The notes under the pieces are model-generated. The model saw nothing but the letters and a program-made list of their open reading frames with translations. It had not been told where the DNA came from and ran no database searches. The translations under genes were made by a program, and so were the position numbers. From Corbicula japonica (Eukaryota; Mollusca; Bivalvia; Venerida; Cyrenidae): a stretch of DNA of 64,000 bases. Shown piece by piece: positions 22,218 through 34,300 of this stretch. Each line of letters opens with the position of its first letter. The stretch's first letter is position 1. The stretch covers positions 9,383,380 through 9,447,379 of the forward strand of contig JAZAYU010000010.1 in the NCBI GenBank assembly GCA_038501625.1, written 5' to 3'.

Positions 22218-22419
22218 CTTATCACATTTAATTACAGTTTTCATTTTGAAATAATGATGGATTCACAAATTGGACTGTCTTTAACTGTTTTAAACCGTTA
22301 TTTAAAATTATCTACAAGTAGTACACATGGTGTGGCTTTTTACAAGTTTCTGGATGGACTGCTTTCATGTTTTAAAAAAGTCTGCAGATTCTATATCTGT
22401 TTAGCAGTGTCTATATGAA

Positions 22420-22712
22420 AGATGTTAAACCAGTCTGCAGATTCTGTAGACAATTTCTGTATGTGAAAGCAACTTGTTAAACCAGTCTGCAGATTCTGCA
22501 GACAACTTCTGTATGTGAAGGCAACTTGTTTAATCAGTCTGCTGATTCTGCTGACAACTTCTGTAAACATCTGAAGGCAAATTATTAAACCAGTCTGTAA
22601 TTTCTGCATACAACTTCTGTATCTGAAGGCAACTTGTTAAACCAGTCTACAGATTAAGAGGACAACTTCTGTATCTGAATGCAACTTGTTAAACCAGTCT
22701 ACAGATTCTGCA
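22420..22712. repeat. Minisatellite, about 52-63 bp units
   Basis: Five to six head-to-tail copies of a unit with 'gttaaaccagtctgcagattctg' and 'caacttctgtatgtgaaggcaac'. Located in the intergenic interval. Confidence 0.7.
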
Positions 22713-22714
22713 AA

Positions 22715-23032
22715 TGTCTACTGTATCCAAAGGCACAGCACACATGGCAAGCTGATCTGGAACTACACTGTTCGCCTCTGTGAAAAAGCTGAATATATGG
22801 AGTAAAGAGTTAACCCTTATTTCCATGCATATGGTCTTGTATAACCAGTGTAGATCCTGATCAGCCTGCATGTTAATGCATAAGGACTATGCACTATTTG
22901 CTATAAGATCAATATTTTTTAACTAAGATGTGAACAGTGTAGATCCAAATCGGACTGCAGATGTACAGTATGATATAGATCTACCCTGGTTGTCCACGTA
23001 ATTAAAGGCATACCATGATGGAAGGGGCTAAT
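22715..23032. mobile_element. Two piggyBac-type MITE remnants end to end
   Basis: A right half ends 'ggagtaaagagTTAACCC' at 22815, sharing its TTAA with a second degraded copy that ends near 'gatggaaggggctaa'. Confidence 0.5.
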
Positions 23033-23566
23033 AATTAGGCAAACATATTTATGCCTTTATTTGATCAAAAACATTAGTGTCTGAATTAGGGAGCCCTTAA
23101 AATCTTTTTTCCAAAAAAACATAAAATGGGGCTTCTCACGTTAAAAGTTACATTTGACAGAAATTCTTTAAATGACGCCATAAAGTAGAGCAGACAACAT
23201 TGGTTATTATGCAATTGTGATAAAATGAAAAATATAAAGTCAAATTTGTAATAAAATCACATATTTCTTTTGAGAAAGTATTAGATAATTGTAAGTTCTC
23301 TCCACTTTAGTAACAATTAAAATATAAAAAATATGACCGAAGGCAACTTTTCCCACGTTGTGCCTCAAACAGTGTTCAAAGCTGAATAACATTACTGGTT
23401 CAATTAAATTGTATCATTGATAAATGATATTATTTTAAAAGACATTGATAATTATGTAATATATACACATTTATAAATGATATGTTTTTGTAAGAGCTAT
23501 GAAAACAATCTTTCCAACATGCACTGGTATTGTTCATAATATACAATATGCAAATCAACCATATAC

Positions 23567-23710
23567 TGGGGCGTAGACCATGAAAATGAGATTGGAGACC
23601 AGTCTTAAATCTCAAGCATCTGATTGGCTGAAATGGAGACAAGTTTCTATTTCAGCCAATCAGATCCATGAGATTCCTGACTGGTATCCAGTTTCAGTAT
23701 CTTGGAGTCT
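23567..23710. repeat. Foldback hairpin MITE
   Basis: Arms meet at 'aatggagacaagtttctatttcag'-like centre; right arm diverged. Confidence 0.65.
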
Positions 23711-23796
23711 GATTACTATTCACTATTGGATAAGATCAACATGTCAAAAAAATCCTGGAAAAGATCTGGATCAGCATGAGCTACTTCCAGTACTGG

Positions 23797-23944
23797 GCTG
23801 GAGGTTATGAAACTGAGATTGGAAACCAGTCTCAAATCTCAAGCATCTGATTGGCTGAAATGGCAACTAGTCGCCATTTCAGCCACTCAGATGCTAGAGA
23901 TTTGAGACTGGTTTCCATGCTCAGTTTTATAACATTGGGCACTG
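23797..23944. repeat. Foldback hairpin MITE
   Basis: Well-preserved copy, 'ctggaggttatgaaactgag' to 'ctcagttttataacattggg', lying 90 bp from the previous copy. Confidence 0.78.
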
Positions 23945-24226
23945 GTATACAATAATATTTGGCTATAAATTCCAGCCATGTAATTTGAACAAAATAGAGG
24001 TCAGGCAAGAAAAGTTCAGTAAAGTTATAATATTGTTGTAAATGTCTTTCTTTACTCTCAATATATTTTGTCTTTCCTCAAAAACAGTATTTTTCCATAT
24101 CTTTGGTATATCTAGTATATCAAGTCAGATGACATTACTCCTCCTGCAGAAGATGTTAAGTGATTATGTCTATGTGTATCTACAAGATGATGTCATTAAC
24201 ACTTATGGCTTCTTTCATGTTTGAGA

Positions 24227-24258
24227 TTAACTTCTGTATGCCTGATAAACTGCTGTAT
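24227..24258 (-). pseudogene. Gene M stranded terminal exon (counterpart of 15823-15845)
   Basis: Minus strand reads acceptor 'ctttattttcag', then ATACAGCAGTTTATCAGGCA, which matches the gene P terminal exon at 22 of its first 23 positions up to the lost stop. Spliced in frame it would give TAVYQAYRS-stop with TAA at 24227. In gene M the stop in the preceding exon (25199-25201) comes first, so this exon is at best 3' UTR. Not previously flagged by any long open frame because it is too short. Confidence 0.75.
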
Positions 24259-24259
24259 C

Positions 24260-24860
24260 TGAAAATAAAGAAAAGTCAACCATTTAAATTTTTGTCAAGG
24301 AGCAATAACCTTGCGGGCAATGATCAAACAAATTAAGTAAGTATTGAAGGTAACTTCCACAAAATAGCAAAAGGATACTGAAACTGATACTCAGTTTTAT
24401 GAACATAAACTTTTTGTGGTTTTCATTATAAAGAATATTTCAGCGAAATACAATTTAATGGAAAAAAAAGTTACTGAACTAGCAGAACATGTGGGGTGTG
24501 AAATTTAAAATTTGTCTTTGCTCAATCCACAAAAATCGTCGTTAAACATTGTGTGCCAAGGGAAAAAGGTCCTTGGTCATATTTTTTGACATTTTAATTG
24601 TTACAATATTTGGAAAAAAATATGAATCATCTATTATTTTTTTGAAACTAATTGGATATGTTGTTACACATTTTACAAAATAAAAAATGATATTTTTATC
24701 GCGAAATCCATAATAAATTATATTGTTTGCACAACTCTACAACATCATTTCAAGAATTGACGTCCATTGTCTGAAGGTTCCTTTTCCCGTGACGTGCTCC
24801 AATTAATCATGAGTTAGCGGTATCCTGTAACAAACCACAAACTTGCTGTGTTATGAAACA
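24260..24860. other. Gene M last intron, nothing recognised
   Basis: AT-rich sequence between the tail exon and the stranded terminal exon. Confidence 0.45.
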
Positions 24861-24862
24861 AC

Positions 24863-25044
24863 TTAATCCTTTACTGTATAGATATGATCAGGATCTGCAC
24901 TGGTCGCATTTTGGTCAGAAATAACCTAATGAATCAAAAAGCGAACAGTTTAGATCCTGATCAGACGGCACGGATGTCCCAGCTGATCTGGATCTAAACT
25001 GTTCGCCCTAACAATAAAGGTGTATCTATACAGGAAAGGGTTAA
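24863..25044. mobile_element. piggyBac-type MITE, one half-hairpin deleted
   Basis: TTAATCCTTTACTG left end and 'aggaaagggTTAA' right end. The left half of the first hairpin is missing, so the element jumps from the terminal repeat to 'gatcaggatctgcactgg'. Confidence 0.72.
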
Positions 25045-25198
25045 TCCTTTACTTCATGCATATAGCATAGATCCTACGTGTGATCAATGTAGATACACGC
25101 CAACTCAAATAGTCGAGCTAAAACAAGAATAATTAAGAGGGATCAACACGTTAGATTAATAAAACCAAAACAAACCATTTTTTCAAAGCTTACCTGGT

Positions 25199-25376
25199 TT
25201 AAATGTAGGCTTGATTGTCATAAACAATTTCCTGAGCTGGCGCAAGCATCATAATGACGGATGACGGGTAACTGTACACGGGCTGTCCATAGGAATAAAC
25301 ACTGGCTTTGTCGATTCTCTCCTCTTGGAATTCACTAAACTGAGGGGCTCTGTCTTTGGCTCTGGCTTTTCTAGCA
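25199..25376 (-). CDS. Gene M exon: cytoplasmic tail, truncated by an in-exon stop
   Basis: Acceptor 'ttgatgtattgcag' at the upper end. Encodes ARKARAKDRAPQFSEF, YSYGQPVYSYPSS and PAQEIVYDNQAYI, then TAA. Gene P reads ATT AAA CCT at this place and gene M reads ATT TAA ACC, a single extra T. The old donor (CAG before GTAAGC, 25188-25193) is intact 5 nt after the stop, so the exon is 183 nt against 176 in gene P (two extra codons plus one base). Because the stop is within 50 nt of the junction, nonsense-mediated decay is not expected. Confidence 0.85.
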
Positions 25377-28300
25377 CTGCAATACATCAAGGTGGATTAT
25401 TTGACATTTAACCCTTTACTCCATACACACGCATTTTGACACATGTGCAACTAGTGTAGATCCAGACCAGCTGGCACATACATGCCATCTGATCAGGATC
25501 TGCACTGGTTGCATTTGATCAGAAATAACCTAACAAATCAAAAAGCAAAGTGTAGATCCTGATCAGATGGCATGGATGTACTAGCTGATCTGGATCTAAA
25601 CTGTTCACCCATGAAATAAAGGTGTATCTATGGAGGAAAGGGTTAAACAAAATTCAGTCTTGTTCAGTCGTTCATAGGCATTATGCAACAGTAATATTAA
25701 TATTAACCACATCTGCTTGGAAGTGCAAATGTACATTGGAAATCATTAAGAAATGTGTCGAGAAGGTCTCCTGTGTGCAGTTCATTTTTAATGGTGTTTA
25801 TATTACGCTGCATACAAGCACTAGACATTGAAAGGGTACTTCATCTTTACTTTTACTTGAGAGACTGAACGTTTATGTCTGATAATGACAAATGCAAATG
25901 TTAGACTGCAATACAGACATCATCGGTAGTTGTTGTTAATTTTTGGGAAAAAAAAATGTTTACAATTATCAACATACTAATATATGAAGTTCATCATATG
26001 AATTCTGGATAAACCCAAAAGAAATATTGCAATTGTTTAAACATTTGTCTTACTGTTTTAATAATTACTGTTTTAATAATTACTAATCACTGCATAATAA
26101 ATATAACTTATAACTGGCATACAGCAAAATATTTGTATAAAAATATTCTTGGTGCTTGTCAAACTTATAATTACCATAAAATTTCTTTTAAACACCCCCT
26201 GGGGTTATCCATTTTCTAAAAGGGGAGGGGTGCTTATTATTTAAATTAATTATTTTTATTCTAATTATTATTAATATTAATTATATACTACTCAAAATAA
26301 GGATCACTTAAAAGATTGTGTTTATTCCTTACATAAGGTTTAAACTATAAAATATTTGCTGTGATTCAGCGGTTGAAACTTGGTAGGGGCAATAATTCGG
26401 GATAAAATGGAAAGCGATCCCTATCAAATTTTGAGTAGTATAATTATTGTATTCTTATATTATATATTGAGTTTTCTCTTAAAATTAACATGGGGGCATT
26501 TATTAAGGGAGGGGCGTTTAAAGGAATTTTGTGGTATGTTACACATGATATCAGACTGGTTTACCTTCTCCAACATAAACAGATGACAGCCGGTATGATG
26601 AGGAAGAGAATCAGTCCACCGACTCCAATCATGACAGGAACAACAATGCCCAATGTGTTGTCGGATGACTCTTCAGCCTCTGTAAATGTAATAATTATAC
26701 ATTTTTTTTTTACTTTTTAAAATTGGTATCTTAGGAAATTAGGAAAGAAATTTTAATCTAGACAGATCTTTCCCTTAACCCTTTACTCCATATATTTGCA
26801 TTTTAAAGCATGTGTGACCAGTGTAGATCCAGATCAGTCTGCATATTTGTGCTGTCTGATCAGGATCTGCACTGTGTGCTTTTTGGGCTGAGATAACTTA
26901 TTACCGGTACATCTCAAAGCAAACAGTGTAGATCCTGATCAGATGGCACAAATGTGCCAGCTGATCTGGATCTACACTGTTCACCCATGCAATATAGGTG
27001 TATTTATGTAGTTAATGGTTTAGGTACCAACATCAGACTGATGCCCATTAACCCTTTCCTCCATAGATACACCTTAATTGTGAGGACAAACAGTTTAGAT
27101 CCAGATCAGCCGGCATGTCCATGCTGTCTGATCAGGATCTAAACTGTTCGCTTTTTGATTTGTTAGGTTACCTCTGACCAAAATGCGACCAGTGCAGATC
27201 CTGATCAGATGGCATGGTTGTGCCGGCTGTTCTGGTTCTACACTGGTCGCACATGCGTAAAAAGGCATATTTATGGAGGAAAGGGTTAAAAGAAAACATA
27301 GAAATATTTTGTAACTTACTGACTCTCTCTGCACAAGTGTCACCTGTATACCCCTCATTGCATGTACAGTTCAGCACAGATTCACGTTCACAGGTACCAC
27401 CATTCTTGCAGTAACCTCTGTCACACTGATCTGTTGAGCAAATATAACTTAAGTAAATTATAACAGATACTATCTATTCCATTATGCAAATGATATTGCC
27501 TCTACCTTGGAGCGAACCCACACCATCACGGCGACAGCGCCTAGCCCTGCAATTCCGACAATGCAACCGATTAAGATGCAAATTGTGTTAACTAAGACCA
27601 GACACAATGAAAAATTGGCTGTTCATTCCATGTTGTTTTTTAGGTCGGCAGACTCAGAGTTATCAGTTTTCTGACTCTTGACAGTCTCAACTGGACTAAA
27701 AATATACTGAACCAAAAAAGAAACTTTCGCCAAGTTTGATTGTAGATATGTTAGTACAGTTTCAATCCTTTTGGCTGAAAGCTTACATTTTTGTAAAATA
27801 ATGTATTGTGGTTCTTTTATACGGGGATTAGCTGACCGATTTTGCAAACACAACGAGTTTTACAAGCTACTACATGTATATATGTGTGTACATCTAAGTG
27901 GTACCCTTGAACAACTGGCACATACTTTGCGAAAGTTTCTTTTTTTGTTCAGTATAGTAACAAACTGCAGACCTAAGAACTGCTGAAAAGTAGTTCTAAT
28001 TTTCAAAATTCTATACATTTGGTATGTGGACCCTTCAGTATTTTCAATGCTTTGATTTTTAACTAAAATTAGGATCAGTACATCAAAACAAGGAGATAAT
28101 ATAGATGCAGAATCAAAGGTCTGCAACTCTCAAACTCTAATATAAATGTTCATAAAATTGTCAGAGAAAGCAATTTTGATTCAGATAATGCATTCCAAGT
28201 TTTAAACTAGATGTTTTTTGTGAAAAACGCATGTCTCCCCCCTGCACCGCCACCCCCCCCCCCCCCTGCGCCCAGACCCCTGTGACCTTGACCTTTGACC

Positions 28301-31300
28301 TACTGATCCCATAATCAATAGGGTTCTTCTACTCAATAAGGGCTATTACCCTATTTAGTTTGAATACTCTGGGTCAAGCTGTACTCCAGTAATTGACCGG
28401 ATACAGTTTTTACTCTTCGGGGCCCCTGTGACCTTGACCTTTGACCTACTGACCCCAAAATCAATAGGAGTCCTTTACTCAATAAGGACATCCATCGTAT
28501 GAAGTTTGAATGGTCTGGGTAAAATAGAACTCCTTTTATTGAGTGGAAACCGTTTTCACTCTTCAGGCCCCTGTGACCTTGAACTTTGACCTACTGACCC
28601 CAAAATCAATAGGGTTCTTCTAATCAAAAAGGGCTATGAATTTTGAAGGCTGTGGGTCAAACGGTACTCCAGTTATTGAGCGGAAACGCTTTTCACTCTT
28701 CAGGCCCCTGTGACCTTGACCTTTGACCTACTGACCCCAAATTCAATAGGGTTTTTCTACTCTATAATGGCTATCAAACTATGAAGTTTTAAGTCCCTGG
28801 GTCAAAGGGTACTCAAGTTATGGAGCAGAAACGGTTTTCACTCTTTGGGCCCCTGTGACCTTGACCTTTGACCTACTGACATCAAAATCAATAGGGTTCT
28901 TCTAATCAATAAGGGCTGTCATCCTATGAAGTTTGAAGGCTCTGGGTCAAAGGGTACTCGAATTATTGAGCGGAAACGGTTTTCACTCTTCGGGCCCCTG
29001 TGACCTTGACCTTTGATCTACTGACCCCAAAACCAGTAGGGTTCTTCTACTCAATAAGGGCTATCACCCTATGATGTTTGAAGGCTCTGGGTCAAAGGGT
29101 ACTCAAATTATTGAGCGGAAACGGTTTTCACTCTTCGGGTCACTGTGACCTTGACCTTTGACCTACTGACCCCAAAATCAATAGGGTTCTTCTACTCAAT
29201 AAGGGCTGTCATCCTATGAAGTTTGAAGGCTCTGGGTCAAAAGGTACTTGAGTTATTGAGCGGAAACGGTTTTCACTCTTCGGGTCACTGTGACCTTGAC
29301 CTTTGACCTACTGACCCCAAAATCAATAGGGTTCTTCTACTCAATAAGGGCTATCACCCTATGAAGTTTGGAGGCTCTGGGTCAAAGGGTACTCGAGTTA
29401 TTGAGCGGAAACAGTTTTCACTCTTTGGGTCACTGTGACCTTGACCTTTGACCTACTGACCCCAAAATCAATAGGGCTCTTCTACTCAATAAGGGTTATC
29501 ACCCTATGAAGTTTTTCAACAATGGGCCCCAACTTTGGTGAAAATGCTGCTAAGTGACCAATTACTAAACAAGACCTACTATGCCATTAAATAGTGTCAG
29601 AAAAATAGATCAACTAAACCCTTTCCTCCATATATATTCCTTTATGACACAAGCGTCATCTGATCAGGATCTGCACTGTTCACTTAGACAGAAAAAAACT
29701 TTTTGATTTATTAGGTTATTTCTGACCACTTTAGAAGCAAACAGTGCAGACCCTGATTAGACTGCATGGTTGTGCAGGCTGATCTTGACTAACACTGGTT
29801 GCACACACGTAAAAATGGTGTATATATATAGTAAAGGGTTAAGTTCACAAAAAAAGAATTCTTATTCTCTAGGTGGTTTTGAAGATTTCATGTACAGTCG
29901 GACCTCGATAATTCGAACTTCGATAATTAGAACACCGTAGATATTTCGAACTTGCATATCGGTCCCGGCAAAACGCCTATATACCTTATATGCATTAACT
30001 CTTGATAATTCTAACACCCGATATTTCGAACTTCGAACTCAAAGTCCAGTCCCTCCTTCTTATTTTCTATCAATTTCACTCTCGGATATTTCGAACTCCA
30101 TTGAAATTTATGGCTCAAAATTATGACATGTAAAAGTTTTCACACTTCAAGAGGATAACAATAGCGGCACCGTATGATTAGCACACGCGTACTGTTACAA
30201 ACAAATAATATTTAGTTTTTTATCTCAATAAAATCTAATTTAAAATATAATTAAAGAAATTTTTTAATAATTAAGACTTGCAAACTAAATTTGCAAAGAA
30301 CAATTGAGTGAATTTAATTGTCTCTTCAGGAAGCGATTAGTGCTTGTGAAACGATGAGACGGTACTTTGAATATCAATAATGATATTATAATAGTGAGCG
30401 TAAACTAAGCATGTTTTTCAAGATGGACAATGTTCTGATGAAAAAAGACTTTTTAAGGTGAGCGGCCATTGAAACTAGTAGGGCAAAAATTTGTAAATTA
30501 AACATCTGTGACGTGGAGATTCGTGATTTGTGCGTTTGTTGACTGCATACTGTCAAAATGTATTCCAGTTACGTTCATGTACATAAAATAATTAACACAT
30601 ATTTGTTTTGTCTTTTCTTTCACATACAAAAGATAATATAGATCAACAGACATAAAAACATGAACAAACAATATCCACTTCCGCCGGCCAACAGACCCTC
30701 GATTATTCGAACTCCCGATAATTCGAACTTGTTTCCCGGTCCAGTTGAGTTCGAATTATTGAGGTTCGACTGTACCTTGAAAGTTGCAACTTTTTCAACC
30801 AAGCTTTACATCTCATTTAAAATCATTAAATTCAGTGGAACAGACCCTGTTATTAAATCAGAAATTCAAGTTTGTACTTACGAACACATTCAAATCCATT
30901 GCCTTGCACATCAAAATAATTGTTGAAACAATTACATGTGTAACCATCAACATTATTTGCATCTATTGTACATGTCGCATTCGGTGAACACTGATTAGTT
31001 GTGTCACAGTAACCTGGAAATACATACAATAAAAAAGTCTAAAAAATGTGAATTTTTTTAATCCTTTATGTGCTAAGCACAGTAGTTTTCACATTTTCTT
31101 ATTTTTCACATAGCTTCTAGTGTAGACCATGATAAATGTGAACATCTGCAGTCTGATCAGATACAAAACTAAACTGAACAGGAAAACATAACTTTGGTCA
31201 TATTTTCTGACATTTTAAATTGCTATAATACATGTTGTATTTGGAAACAACTTTGAATTTTCTCTTCTTTCCTCGTACTGTTCAGTGAAACAAAAACTGG

Positions 31301-34300
31301 AAACATTCCTGTTCTAAAATTTGTTCTAAATATCAAACAAAATAAATATTCATTTATAAAGGCCCTCTTTCTATGCGCAGGCACACGTTAACAAAACTGA
31401 GAAATACTTAACAAAATCAAGCTTACTTAATATACACTGTCCAATGGAAGTGGAGCCTGTAGCAGCAGTGGCACGCCGGCCCTCTGGACACGGAATACAT
31501 GTGAATTTGAACGCAACTGGCTGATAAGTGCCAATCGGACACGGCACACAAGTCAATGAATTTGCATCAAGTTGTTCTCCTTCACCACAAGGACCTGTGT
31601 AAAACAAGAAAATTGAAACCTTTTACCCTTTACTCCATAAATATACATATTTTGGGCCATCAGATCTGGATCTACACTGGTCACTTTTTGGTAAGAAATA
31701 ACCAAACAACTCTAAGAATGAACAGTGAAGATCCTAATCAGATGGCACTAATGTCTAGCTGATCCGGATCTACACTAATAGCCCATGGGATGATAACCAT
31801 ATATCATGGAGAAAAGAGTTAAATTAAAAATAATTGATTTTTCTGTTACATGTTTCTAATATGTCAGAGTAAGTTGACCTGTGAACAGGGAATAATTATC
31901 ACTTGTCGACATATTTAATCCACTTAAGCTCTTATCACACTGTACTCAGGGTAATCATAAATCACATTTTTGACTGGTCTAGACCCAGATCAGCTTGCAC
32001 ATCCATTTTGATCAAGATCTACATTTTTTGCAGTAAATATGTTTCCACAATCCAAACCCATTCCTAATGAAAAAGACAGTCTCAAAATTCAAAAAATTAG
32101 TCTTGCTCTCAACTTAAACTGATCAACAAGTTAAGCTGTACTGTTACTTACTTCTACAATCAGCTTCCCTTCTGGCCCCTGTGGACGGGGTATACTTGAT
32201 GCTGTATGTACTTACTTCTACAATCTGCCTCCCTGGTGGCCCCTGTTGATGGGGTTTACTTGATGCTGTATGTACTTACTTCAACAATCTGCCTCCCTGG
32301 TGGCCCCTGTTGATGGGGTATACTTGATGCTGTATGTACTTACTTCAACAATCTGCCTCCCTGGTGGCCAATGTTGATGGGGTTTGCTTGATGCTGTATG
32401 CACTTACTTCTACAATCTGCCTCCCTGGTGGCCCCTGTTGATGGGGTATACTTGATGCTGTATGTACTTACTTCTACAATCTGCCTCCCTGGTGGCCCCT
32501 GTTGATGGGGTTTGCTTTATTTTGTATGCACTTACTTCTACAATCTGCCTCCCTGGTGGCCCCTGTTGATGAGGTTTGCTTGATGCTGTATGTAACTTCT
32601 ACAATCTGCCTCCCTGGTGGCCCCTGTTGATGGGGTTTGCTTGATGCTGTATGCACTTACTTCTACAATCTGCCTCCCTGGTGGCCCCTGCTGATGGGGA
32701 ATACTTGATTCTGTATGTACTTACTTCTACAATCTGCCTCCCTGGTGGCCCCTGTTGATGGGGTATACTTGATTTTGTATGTACTTACTTCTAAAATCTG
32801 CCTCCCTGGTGGCCCCTGTTGATGGGGTTTACTTGATGCTGTATGTACTTACTTCAACAATCTGCCTCCCTGGTGGCCCCTGTTGATGGGGTATAATTGA
32901 TTCTGTATGTACTTACTTCTACAATCAGCCTCCCTACTGGCCCCTGTTGATGGGGTATACTTGATTCTGTATGTACTTACTTCTACAATCCGCCTCCCTG
33001 GTGGCCCCTGTTGATGGGGTATAATTGATTCTGTATGTACTTACTTCTACAATCAGCCTCCCTACTGGCCCCTGTTGATGGGGTATACTTGATTCTGTAT
33101 GTACTTACTTCTACAATCCGCCTCCCTGGTGGCCCCTGTTGATGGGGTATACTTGATGCTGTCTGTACTTACTTCTACAATTTCCCTCCCTGGTGGCCCC
33201 TGTTGATGGGGTATACTTGATTTTGTATGTACTTACTTCAACAATCTGCCTCCCTGGTGGCCCCTGTTGATGGGGTTTACTTGATGCTGTATGTACTTAC
33301 TTCTACAATCCGCCTCCCTGGTGGCCCCTGTTGATGGAGTATACTTGATTCTGTATGTACTTACTTCAACAATCTGCCTCCCTGGTGGCCCCTGTTGATG
33401 GGGTATACTTGATGCTGTCTGTACTTACTTCTACAATCCGCCTCCCTGGTGGCCCCTGTTGATGGGGGTATACTTGATTCTGTATGTACTTACTTCAACA
33501 ATCTGCCTCCCTGGTGGCCCCTGTTGATGGGGTATACTTGATTCTGTATGTACTTACTTCTACAATCTGCCTCCCTGGTGGCCCCTGTGGACGGGGTATA
33601 CTTGATGCTGTATGTACTTACTTCTACAATCTGCCTCCCTTGTGGCCCCTGTGGACGGGGTATACTTGATGCTGTATGTACTTACTTCTACAATCTGCCT
33701 CCCTGGTGGTCCCTGTTGATGGGGTATACTTGATGCTCTATGTACTTACTTCTACAATCCACCTCCCTGGTGGCCCCTGTTGATGGGGTGTACTTGATGC
33801 TGTATGGACAGTCTATGCACTGGAATGTCCCGGAGTTCGGCTGATATGTACCAACTTCACATGAAACACATTTCTGCTCATTCAAGATGTACTTCTGTCC
33901 AGCAACACATGGACCTGAAATTGAACAAAATCAACTCCAGGGCCCAAGATCATAAGATAAGAGACCAGTCTTAAATCTCAAGCATCTGATTAGCTGAAAT
34001 GGAGACTAGTCTCCAGTGCCCAAGGTCATAAACCTGAGATGAGACCAGTCTCAAATCACAAACATCTGATTGGTTAAAATGGAGACTAGCCTCCAGGTTC
34101 CTAGAAGCAGAGATAAGACCAATCTCAAATCTTAAGAATCTGATTGACTAAAATAGAGACTAGTCTGCATTTCAGCCAATCAGATGCTTGAGATTTGAAA
34201 ATGGTCTCCCATTTTAGTTTTATGATCTTGGGCACAGAATGACATGCATAGTTGAAAACTAAATCATGGAATTTCTTGCAGGTTAATGATCCATTACCTC

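Noticed and set aside
28248..28266. Poly-C tract as a functional element
   Set aside because: Simple homopolymer at the element start, also at 56591-56614; length is likely unstable and assembly-sensitive.
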